From: Scandinavium lactucae
Lineage (GTDB): Bacteria; Pseudomonadota; Gammaproteobacteria; Enterobacterales; Enterobacteriaceae
Assembly: GCF_033843265.1 (NCBI RefSeq)
Contig: NZ_JAWXRD010000040.1
Coordinates: 124,001-188,000 of the forward strand
Length of the DNA stretch: 64,000 nt
Reading direction: 5' to 3'
A program made the position numbers and the translations under genes. Every line of letters starts with the position of its first letter. The first letter of the stretch is position 1. Below are positions 23,875 through 32,719 of this stretch, one piece after another. The notes under the pieces are model-generated. The model was not told the origin of the DNA. It searched no databases and saw nothing but the letters and a program-made list of their open reading frames with translations.

Positions 23875-24894
23875 ATGAAAAGCATAGTGATTCGCCAGCC
23901 TAATGAGCTGGTGATAGAAGACCGCGACATCCCGCAGCCCGCCGTGGGCGAAGTGCGGGTGAAGGTCAAACTGGCTGGGATCTGCGGTTCGGACAGCCAT
24001 ATTTATCGTGGGCACAACCCGTTCGCCAAATACCCGCGCGTTATCGGCCATGAGTTTTTCGGCGTGATTGACGCAGTTGGGGAAGGGGTGAGCGATGCCC
24101 GCCTCGGCGAGCGCGTCAGCGTCGACCCGGTGATCAGCTGCGGCGAGTGCTATCCGTGTTCTATCGGCAAACCGAACGTCTGCACCTCGCTGGTAGTACT
24201 GGGCGTACATCGCGATGGCGGATTCAGTGAATACGCGGTAGTGCCTGCGGGCAATGCCTGGACCATCCCGGACAGCATCGAAGACAAGCACGCGGTGATG
24301 GTTGAACCATTCACCATCGCGGCGAATGTCACCGGGCAGGCGCAACCGATCGAGCAGGACGTGGCGCTGATTTACGGTGCCGGGCCGATGGGCCTGGTGA
24401 CCGTCCAGGCGCTGAAGGGCGTTTATAAGGTCAAACAGGTGATTGTCGTCGACCGCATTGCCGAACGACTGGCGATGGCCGAACGCTGCGGCGCTGACTG
24501 GACCTTTGATAACAGCAGCCAGTCATTGCAGACCGCACTGGAAGAAAAAGGCATCAGGCCGACGCTGATTGTCGATGCCGCCTGTCATCCGTCGATATTG
24601 CAGGAGGCCGTCAATCTGGCATCACCCGCCGGGCGCATCGTGCTAATGGGCTTCTCCAGCGATCCGTCGCAGGTGGCGCAGCAGGGGATCACCGGTAAAG
24701 AGCTGACTGTCTACTCCTCACGCCTGAACGCCAATAAATTCCCGGTGGTGATCGACTGGCTGAAAAAGGGGCTGATTGACCCGGATAAGCTCATCACCCA
24801 CGTGATGGATTACCGGCACGTCAGCGATGCCATCGAACGTTTTGAGAAAGACCAAAAGCACTGCTGCAAGGTCCTGTTGACCTTCGCAGTTTAG
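23875..24894 (+). CDS. rspB: RspB, zinc alcohol dehydrogenase family oxidoreductase
   Basis: 339-residue medium-chain dehydrogenase. The catalytic zinc motif GHEFFG (near residue 60) and a structural zinc cluster (CGECYPCSIGKPNVC) are both present. The Rossmann motif is YGAGPMGLV. It probably oxidises a sugar-acid alcohol such as L-gulonate or a related polyol acid, feeding the mannonate route with RspA and YdfI. I set the start at 23875 (MKSIVIRQPNELVIEDR), which follows AAGGAG. Confidence 0.93.
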   Translation: MKSIVIRQPNELVIEDRDIPQPAVGEVRVKVKLAGICGSDSHIYRGHNPFAKYPRVIGHEFFGVIDAVGEGVSDARLGERVSVDPVISCGECYPCSIGKPNVCTSLVVLGVHRDGGFSEYAVVPAGNAWTIPDSIEDKHAVMVEPFTIAANVTGQAQPIEQDVALIYGAGPMGLVTVQALKGVYKVKQVIVVDRIAERLAMAERCGADWTFDNSSQSLQTALEEKGIRPTLIVDAACHPSILQEAVNLASPAGRIVLMGFSSDPSQVAQQGITGKELTVYSSRLNANKFPVVIDWLKKGLIDPDKLITHVMDYRHVSDAIERFEKDQKHCCKVLLTFAV

Positions 24895-24947
24895 AAAAAT
24901 AAAAGCGCGAGTGAGTGGTCCGCACCTTACATTCAGAGATAACGACT

Positions 24948-26324
24948 ATGACGCAACATCAACCTGTACGAAGCACCAAAGATCTGGTCCGCGCCGCCGT
25001 ATCCGGCTGGTTAGGTACGGCGCTGGAGTTTATGGATTTCCAGCTCTATTCCCTTGGCGCGGCGCTGGTATTCCATGAGATTTTCTTCCCCGAGCAGTCG
25101 GCGGCGATGGCGCTGATCCTGGCGATGGGTACCTACGGCGCGGGCTATATCGCGCGTATCGTCGGGGCGTTTATCTTCGGCAAAATGGGTGACCGGATTG
25201 GCCGTAAAAAGGTGCTGTTTATCACCATCACCATGATGGGGATTTGCACCACTCTGATAGGTGTCCTGCCAACCTACGCCCAGATTGGGATCTTTGCGCC
25301 GGTGCTGCTGGTCACCCTGCGTATCGTGCAGGGGCTGGGCGCGGGGGCAGAAATCTCTGGGGCCGGAACGATGCTGGCAGAATATGCACCCAAAGGGAAA
25401 CGCGGCATTATCTCCTCGCTGGTTGCCATGGGCACCAACTGCGGCACGCTTAGCGCCACGGCTATTTGGGCGGTAATGTTCTTCTTGCTCGACCGGGAAT
25501 CACTCGTAGCCTGGGGCTGGCGCGTGCCGTTCCTGGCAAGCGTAGTGGTGATGATTTTCGCCATCTGGCTGCGTCTGAATCTTAAAGAGAGCCCGGTGTT
25601 TGAAAAGGTCAGCGAGAGCGGGGCGGTTGCCAGTGCGGCAGTCGCCGACGAGACATCGCTGGGGGCAATGTTCCGCAGTAAAACGTTCTGGCTGGCGACC
25701 GGGCTGCGCTTTGGTCAGGCCGGTAACTCAGGGCTGATTCAGACGTTCCTCGCTGGTTATCTGGTGCAGACGCTCCTGTTCGATAAGGCTATCCCGACCG
25801 ATGCGTTGATGATCAGTTCCGTGATCGGTTTTATCACCATCCCGCTGCTGGGCTGGCTGTCAGACAAATTTGGTCGCCGTTTGCCGTACATTATCCTCAA
25901 TATCTCGGCCATCATCCTCGCGTATCCGATGCTGGCGATCATTGTCGATAAAAGCTACAGCGCCAGTACCATCATGCTGAGCCTGATAGTCATCCATAAC
26001 GTGGCAGTACTCGGGCTGTTTGCCCTGGAAAACATCACCATGGCGGAAATGTTCGGCTCGCGAAATCGCTTTACCCGCATGGCGATTGCCAAAGAAGCGG
26101 GCGGCCTGGTGGCGGTGGGCTTTGGTCCCTTGCTGGCAGGCATCTTCTGCAACGTAACCGGCAGCTGGTGGCCGATGGTGGCGATGGTTATCTGCTATTC
26201 GGTGATTGGCCTGGTGTCGGCGATATTAATGCCAGAAGTCTGCGACCGCGACCTGAGTTTGCCGCAGGATGCCGCCGAACGCGCAGCGGCTACCGCTGAT
26301 TCACGGCTGGGGCAATATAGCTAA
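24948..26324 (+). CDS. ydfJ: YdfJ, MFS metabolite:H+ symporter
   Basis: 458-residue transporter of the metabolite:proton symporter branch. It contains the family N-terminus GWLGTALEFMDFQLYSLGAALVF region and the MFS loop GKMGDRIGRKKV. It lies 53 bp after rspB on the same strand. In E. coli K-12 the homologous locus borders the Qin prophage and the gene is shortened; here it is full length with no prophage nearby. Substrate unknown, presumably a sugar acid. Confidence 0.9.
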   Translation: MTQHQPVRSTKDLVRAAVSGWLGTALEFMDFQLYSLGAALVFHEIFFPEQSAAMALILAMGTYGAGYIARIVGAFIFGKMGDRIGRKKVLFITITMMGICTTLIGVLPTYAQIGIFAPVLLVTLRIVQGLGAGAEISGAGTMLAEYAPKGKRGIISSLVAMGTNCGTLSATAIWAVMFFLLDRESLVAWGWRVPFLASVVVMIFAIWLRLNLKESPVFEKVSESGAVASAAVADETSLGAMFRSKTFWLATGLRFGQAGNSGLIQTFLAGYLVQTLLFDKAIPTDALMISSVIGFITIPLLGWLSDKFGRRLPYIILNISAIILAYPMLAIIVDKSYSASTIMLSLIVIHNVAVLGLFALENITMAEMFGSRNRFTRMAIAKEAGGLVAVGFGPLLAGIFCNVTGSWWPMVAMVICYSVIGLVSAILMPEVCDRDLSLPQDAAERAAATADSRLGQYS

Positions 26325-26441
26325 AGGCAACCGTGTGGCAGCCAGAGTCTGATAAGGCTGTCACACAACTTTCATTTCATGTCATACCACTTGCACAGAA
26401 ATTAATGCAAATCAAAGTTCGGGGCGCTCACCGGGCTATTC

Positions 26442-26453
26442 TAGTATGGCAAT
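26442..26453 (+). promoter_or_regulatory. RspR-type motif, copy 3 (imperfect)
   Basis: TAGTATGGCAAT, matching TTGTATGGTAGT at 9 of 12 bases, 27 bp upstream of the ydfI start. Possible operator for RspR. Confidence 0.35.
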
Positions 26454-26479
26454 GAGCGTCCTCAACAGTGAGTCATAAA

Positions 26480-27943
26480 ATGCAAAACACGCTTTTAACC
26501 GCTAAGGCGACCGTACCCGCTTACGACCGCACCAAACTCGTTTCCCGCATTGTGCATCTTGGCTTTGGCGCGTTTCACCGCGCACACCAGGCTGTCTACA
26601 CCGATATCCTGGCACAGGAGCACAACAGCGACTGGGGCTACACCGAAGTGAATCTGATTGGCGGTGAGCAGCAAATTGCTGATCTCAAACGCCAGGATAA
26701 CCTGTATACCGTGGCGGAAATGTCTGCCGATGCCTGGACCGCACGCGTGGTCGGGGTGGTCAAAGACGCGCTGCACGCGCAGGTTGATGGCCTGGAGACC
26801 GTGCTGGCGAAAATGTGCGAGCCGCAGGTGGCGATTGTATCGCTGACCATTACCGAGAAAGGCTACTGCCACTCACCGGCCACCGGGGAACTCAACCTCG
26901 GAAACTCGCTGATCGCTGCCGACCTGCAAAACCCGCATCAGCCGACCTCCGCGCCTGGCGTGGTGGTGGAAGTCCTGGCGCGTCGTAAAGCGGCGGGCCT
27001 CCCGGCATTCAGCGTAATGTCCTGCGATAACATGCCGGAAAACGGCCACGTGCTGGGTAACGTGGTGCGGGCCTATGCCCGGGCGCTGGACAGCGACCTG
27101 GCTGAGTGGATTGAGCAGAACGTCACTTTCCCGTCCACCATGGTTGACCGTATCGTCCCCGCCGTCACCCCGGAAACGCTGGATAAAATCGAAGCCATCA
27201 CCGGCGTGCGCGATCCAGCGGGCGTGGCTTGTGAACCGTTCCGTCAGTGGGTTATCGAAGATAACTTTGTCGCCGGTCGTCCGCAGTGGGATAAAGCCGG
27301 AGCCGAACTGGTGTCCGACGTTATTCCGTTTGAAGAAATGAAGTTGCGTATGCTCAACGGCAGCCACTCGTTCCTTGCCTATCTCGGCTATCTGGCGGGT
27401 TATCAGCACATCAATGAGTGTATGGCAGACGACAACTACCGTCGTGCTGCCCATGCGCTGATGCTGAAAGAGCAGGCCCCGACCCTGAAAGTACAGGGCG
27501 TAGATCTCGGACGCTACGCCGACCTGCTGATCGAGCGCTACAGCAACCCGGCGCTGCGTCACCGAACCTGGCAAATCGCGATGGACGGCAGCCAGAAGTT
27601 GCCTCAGCGTATGCTGGACTCCGTGCGCTGGCATCTGGCGAAAAACAGCGACTTCTCGCTGCTGGCGCTGGGCGTGGCAGGCTGGATGCGTTACGTTGAT
27701 GGCATCGACGAGCAGGGCAATGCGATTGAAGTGTGCGATCCGCTGCTGAGCACTCTTCAGGCCGTGGTGCAGAACAGCGCCCAGGGCGAAGCGCGGGTTA
27801 ACGCGCTGCTGGGGATCGAGGCGATTTTCGGCAACGAACTGCCGCAGGAAAGTCGGTTTGTGACCCAGGTAACGCATGCCTATTTGTCACTGCTGGAGAA
27901 AGGGACCAAAGCCACCGTGGCGGCCTTCGCAGCAAAACTGTAA
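26480..27943 (+). CDS. ydfI: YdfI, mannonate/fructuronate oxidoreductase
   Basis: 487-residue long-chain mannitol dehydrogenase-family enzyme. It interconverts D-mannonate and D-fructuronate (or a close epimer) with NAD(H). The N-terminal nucleotide-binding segment IVHLGFGAFHRAHQ and the family KLRMLNGSHSFLAYLGYL (catalytic Lys region) are present. The start at 26480 (MQNTLLTAKATV) matches E. coli YdfI; the GTG at 26468 is also possible. Together with RspA this supplies two steps of hexuronate breakdown. Confidence 0.92.
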   Translation: MQNTLLTAKATVPAYDRTKLVSRIVHLGFGAFHRAHQAVYTDILAQEHNSDWGYTEVNLIGGEQQIADLKRQDNLYTVAEMSADAWTARVVGVVKDALHAQVDGLETVLAKMCEPQVAIVSLTITEKGYCHSPATGELNLGNSLIAADLQNPHQPTSAPGVVVEVLARRKAAGLPAFSVMSCDNMPENGHVLGNVVRAYARALDSDLAEWIEQNVTFPSTMVDRIVPAVTPETLDKIEAITGVRDPAGVACEPFRQWVIEDNFVAGRPQWDKAGAELVSDVIPFEEMKLRMLNGSHSFLAYLGYLAGYQHINECMADDNYRRAAHALMLKEQAPTLKVQGVDLGRYADLLIERYSNPALRHRTWQIAMDGSQKLPQRMLDSVRWHLAKNSDFSLLALGVAGWMRYVDGIDEQGNAIEVCDPLLSTLQAVVQNSAQGEARVNALLGIEAIFGNELPQESRFVTQVTHAYLSLLEKGTKATVAAFAAKL

Positions 27944-27949
27944 TAAAAA

Positions 27950-27973
27950 ATGCCGCCTCATACGGGGCGGCAT
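27950..27973 (-). terminator. Terminator between ydfI and rspR
   Basis: ATGCCGCC / GGCGGCAT stem with an 8-base loop. On the minus strand it is followed by TTTTTTATTA, so it should end the rspR transcript; it probably also serves ydfI. Confidence 0.75.
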
Positions 27974-28039
27974 CTTCATCTCTCTTTTGCCTGTGGCGCG
28001 GTGCTTGCCAGTCCTGGGTTATCGACAAAACCAACTTAA

Positions 28040-28726
28040 TTAGTCTTCGCTAAACCAGTCGCGGTTTTCCTGGCGAATGAGCAGCACCGATTCACTGATT
28101 TCCTGCAGATGAACGGTCATCGCTTTATCCACGGCGTCGACGTCACGTTTTTCCAGCGCGCTAAAAATATCCTGATGCTGACGCAACAGCATCTCCGGGG
28201 AGGAGATGTGATCGAGGCTCATGTAGCGCACCCGGTCAATGGCCGCTTTGATGTTTTCAATCGTTTCCCACGCCAGTTGGCAATCGGCGATTTGCGACAA
28301 TAACTGGTGGAATTCATCGTCGAGTTGAAAGAAGTCGGCCAACTGCTGGCGGTCGATGGCAATGCGTTGCTGATGCAGATTCTGCTCCAGCTGGTAACAC
28401 TGGGCATCGGTAATCATCGCAGCGGCCCGGCGCACCACCGCACATTCAATTGCCTGGCGCACGAAGCAGCCGTTACGCACCTGTGACAGGGAAATCTTAT
28501 TCACATAGCTGCCGCGCTGCGGTCGGATCTGAATCAGTCCATTTTCAGCGAGCTTAATAAAGGCTTCCCGTACCGGCTGGCGCGACACGTCAAACCGAAC
28601 CGAAACCTCTTTCTCGGACAGCGGCGTCCCCGGGGCTATCAGGCAATGCACGATATCCCGGCGCAAAATACGGTAAATTTGCTGGTTCACGGGCTGGGTC
28701 GGATTGAGTTGCGATTCTGCGGCCAT
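28040..28726 (-). CDS. rspR: RspR (YdfH), GntR-family regulator
   Basis: 228-residue GntR/FadR-subfamily repressor. The winged helix-turn-helix is at about residues 15-78 (GTPLSEKEVSVRFDVSRQPVREAFIKL), followed by an FCD ligand-binding domain with the metal-site pattern DDEFHQLLSQIA and a C-terminal HxxI-type helix (RQHQDIFSALEKRD). In E. coli it regulates rspA. It is convergent with ydfI and is the likely reader of the TTGTATGGTAGT motifs. Confidence 0.92.
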   Translation of the reverse strand: MAAESQLNPTQPVNQQIYRILRRDIVHCLIAPGTPLSEKEVSVRFDVSRQPVREAFIKLAENGLIQIRPQRGSYVNKISLSQVRNGCFVRQAIECAVVRRAAAMITDAQCYQLEQNLHQQRIAIDRQQLADFFQLDDEFHQLLSQIADCQLAWETIENIKAAIDRVRYMSLDHISSPEMLLRQHQDIFSALEKRDVDAVDKAMTVHLQEISESVLLIRQENRDWFSED

Positions 28727-28816
28727 GGCTCTTTCTTCATTGCGGGGTAAGTGCGTTATTTTACGCGGATTTTAGCGCTACGCCCAGCCCGGCCTGCTGA
28801 CCGGGCGGGTTTATTA

Positions 28817-29569
28817 TCACGAGCCCTGGCGGTGAACGCTCAGCCCGGCGTAGGTCTGGCTGACTGGCATCATCTCAAGGGTATTGATGTTGACGTGTTT
28901 TGGCAGCGTCGCCACCCACCAAACCGCTTCGGTCACGTCTTCCGCCGACAGCGCATTGGCATTTTCATAGGCTTTTTCAGCTTTCGCATCGTCGCCTTTG
29001 AAGCGCACGTTGGAAAACTCAGTCCCGCCCACCAGGCCTGGCTCGATATCGGTCACGCGAACGGCGGTGCCGTGCAAATCGGTACGCAGGTTGAGGCTGA
29101 ACTGGCGCACGAAGGCTTTGGTTGCGCCGTAGACGTTGCCGCCCGCATAAGGCCACTTTCCGGCGGTTGAGCCGATGTTGATGATATGACCACGATTACG
29201 TTCCACCATGCCCGGCAGCACCGCACGGGTCATGTAGATCAGGCCTTTATTGTTGGTGTCGATCATCGTTTCCCAGTCATCGACGTTGGCTTGATGCGCC
29301 GGTTCCATTCCCAGCGCCAGCCCGGCGTTATTAACCAGAATATCAATATTGCGCCAGTCGGCAGGGAGGTGGGCGATCATCTCTTCAATGGCGGCGCGGT
29401 TACGCACGTCGAGCTGCGCGGTCAGCAGGTTGTCGCCGAGCTCTTCTTTCAGCTCCTGCAGGCGTTCGTGACGACGGCCAGTGGCGATAACTTTATGGCC
29501 ATTGGCGATAAAACGGCGGGTGATGCTTTCCCCGAACCCGGCGGTCGCGCCGGTAACAAGTACGATCAT
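28817..29569 (-). CDS. ydfG: YdfG, NADP-dependent 3-hydroxy acid dehydrogenase
   Basis: 250-residue short-chain dehydrogenase that oxidises 3-hydroxy acids such as L-serine, L-allo-threonine and 3-hydroxypropionate with NADP+. The cofactor motif is VTGATAGFGESI at the N-terminus, the catalytic serine is in INIGSTAGKW and the YGATK motif supplies Tyr and Lys. It detoxifies malonic semialdehyde in the Rut pyrimidine route. In E. coli its neighbour is dcp; here a purine operon separates them. Confidence 0.94.
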   Translation of the reverse strand: MIVLVTGATAGFGESITRRFIANGHKVIATGRRHERLQELKEELGDNLLTAQLDVRNRAAIEEMIAHLPADWRNIDILVNNAGLALGMEPAHQANVDDWETMIDTNNKGLIYMTRAVLPGMVERNRGHIINIGSTAGKWPYAGGNVYGATKAFVRQFSLNLRTDLHGTAVRVTDIEPGLVGGTEFSNVRFKGDDAKAEKAYENANALSAEDVTEAVWWVATLPKHVNINTLEMMPVSQTYAGLSVHRQGS

Positions 29570-29600
29570 TCTTGCTGTTCCTCAATGCTTTAACTGTCTT

Positions 29601-29612
29601 ACTACCATAGCA
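29601..29612 (-). promoter_or_regulatory. RspR-type motif upstream of ydfG
   Basis: Reverse complement of ACTACCATAGCA, matching TTGTATGGTAGT at 10 of 12 bases, 32 bp upstream of the ydfG start. It suggests RspR may also control ydfG. Confidence 0.35.
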
Positions 29613-29768
29613 CGCACGGTTATTCTGCGGTAACGGAAGTTACTGCCCGTTATCACCGCATTTCGCCCGTTCGGCGTGCGCGGTAGCGGTGCAAATGCGC
29701 CATCGCTGTGCAATAAAAAATGACCGAATCTGCCTGCGCGACCTAATAAAGATGTTCATATATGCAAT

Positions 29769-29800
29769 GCAACCGTTTGCCGAAATAAGCAATCGGTTGC
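29769..29800. promoter_or_regulatory. Inverted repeat A upstream of guaD (possible activator site)
   Basis: GCAACCG and CGGTTGC, separated by 18 bases, about 113-144 bp upstream of the predicted sigma-54 start site. This is the usual location for an enhancer-binding protein. The 406-bp gap between ydfG and guaD (29570-29975) holds this repeat, a second repeat, the sigma-54 promoter and the RspR-type motif, and no gene. Confidence 0.45.
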
Positions 29801-29805
29801 GGGGT

Positions 29806-29847
29806 GAATATTATTCATTTTGTTGCGCAAGAGCATGAATAATATTT
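29806..29847. promoter_or_regulatory. Inverted repeat B upstream of guaD
   Basis: GAATATTATTCAT and ATGAATAATATTT (12 of 13 bases symmetric) with a 16-base spacer, at about -66 to -107 from the predicted start site. AT-rich and long, it may bind a regulator or help DNA bending between enhancer and promoter. Confidence 0.5.
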
Positions 29848-29885
29848 AACGCATTGAAATACAACGTTAATGTTAAATTTAAAAG

Positions 29886-29902
29886 CTGGCACTCTCTTTG
29901 CA
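29886..29902 (+). promoter_or_regulatory. Sigma-54 promoter of the guaD-xdhABC-dcp operon
   Basis: CTGGCACTCTCTTTGCA: TGGCAC, 5 bases, TTGCA, with the GG and GC doublets at the required 12-base register. This is an excellent match to the -24/-12 RpoN consensus, 74 bp upstream of the guaD start. It implies activation by an enhancer-binding protein, probably under nitrogen limitation or by a purine signal. Confidence 0.85.
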
Positions 29903-29975
29903 ATCTACTCTGACAATACACCTGCAAATAGTTGCCCGGCACGCAGCGGGGAAAGAGATTAAAAAGAGGTCAGAG

Positions 29976-31300
<1,325 letters not shown>

Positions 31301-31304
<4 letters not shown>

Positions 31305-32719
31305 CTCAGTTCTTACTCAATCAGCAGACAATGACGATCGACAACATTGATCCTAACCTGACGGTGCTGAACTGGTTGCGTACCGACCGAATGCGCTGTG
31401 GCACCAAAGAGGGTTGCGCCTCCGGTGACTGCGGGGCTTGTACCGTGGTGATCGGCAGCGTCGAGGAGGGCAAAATGCGCTACCAAAGCGCCAACGCCTG
31501 TTTACTGTTAGTCGGTCAGTTGGCCGGGAAACAGTTGCTGACGGTGGAAGATCTGGCTGACGGCGGTGAACTGCATCCGCTGCAACACACGCTGGCCTGT
31601 GGACACGCCTCGCAGTGCGGATTCTGTACGCCCGGCATCGTAATGTCGGCCTTCGCGATGCACAAAAGCGGCGTGGCAGCAGACACTACGTCCGTCACGC
31701 ATCATCTCGGCGGCAATCTGTGCCGCTGCACCGGTTATCGACCGATTATCGAAACGGCAAAACAGATCCTCAACATGCCCTGTAGCGATAAATTCACGGC
31801 GTCAGAAGCCCAAACGATGAAACAGCTTCTGGCCCTGGGCGTGACGTCTGACGACGCTCTGCTAAGGCCGGACTCACTGGAGACACTGGCAGACACGTAT
31901 TTACGCTACCCGCAGGCACGCCTGCTGGCGGGCGGCACCGATCTCAATCTGCTAGTCACCCAGGCCCATCATTCTCATAACCGGCTGATTTCACTGGCGC
32001 GGGTGACGGAGCTTCACGGGGTAACACGCGAGGGCAATCAGTTGATTATCGGGGCCATGACCAGCCTGGACACGCTCCAGCAGCAGCTGAAAATGGTGAT
32101 CCCGGCCTTCAGCGAGATGCTTCATCGTTTTGCGTCCCAGCAAGTTCGTAACCAGGGCACGATCGGGGGCAATATCGCCCACGCCTCGCCAGTCGGTGAC
32201 TGTGCCCCGGCGTTGCTGGCGCTGGATGCTCGCCTGCGATTGCGCTGTGGCAAGCAAACCCGGGAAGTGGCGCTGGCTGAATTCTTCACCGGCTATCGAC
32301 AGACAGTGCTTAACCCAGGGGAGTTTATCTCGCATATTGTGCTTGATGACGTGACGTTGTCACATAATCTTCGTCTGTGGAAAGTCTCTAAACGGCGGGA
32401 GGACGATATTTCAGCGGTCTTTGCGGCGATTAATCTGCAAGTGATACACGGCGTGATTTCCTACGCGCGTATTGCCTTCGGCGGTATGGCGGCCACGCCT
32501 GCCAGAGCGTTCAGCCTCGAGGCGGGGCTACTGGGCAAACCTATCGATAACGCGACCCTGAAAGCCGCCTGTGCGGCGCTGGCGCAGGAATTCTTCCCGC
32601 TCAGCGACGTTCGTGCCAGTGCGGAATACCGTTTGCAGGTGGCGCAGAATCTCCTCAAACGCTATTTCCTGCACATGACATCTGACCACGCCGTGGAGGT
32701 CACAGACTATGTCCGCTAA
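31301..32719 (+). CDS. xdhA: XdhA-type xanthine dehydrogenase Fe-S/FAD subunit
   Basis: 472-residue small subunit of a molybdenum xanthine dehydrogenase, which oxidises xanthine to urate. The N-terminal plant-type 2Fe-2S domain has Cys39, Cys44, Cys47 and Cys67. A second 2Fe-2S domain has CGFC and CRC motifs. The C-terminal half (from about residue 170) is an FAD-binding domain with LLAGGTDLN and QVRNQGTIGGNIAHASPVGD. Start ATG 31301 overlaps guaD. It overlaps xdhB by 11 bases. Confidence 0.92.

Noticed and set aside
26873..27877. 334-residue open frame on the minus strand inside ydfI
   Set aside because: It lies antisense to a well-supported dehydrogenase gene, has no ribosome-binding site and encodes low-complexity His/Arg-rich sequence typical of GC-rich shadow frames.
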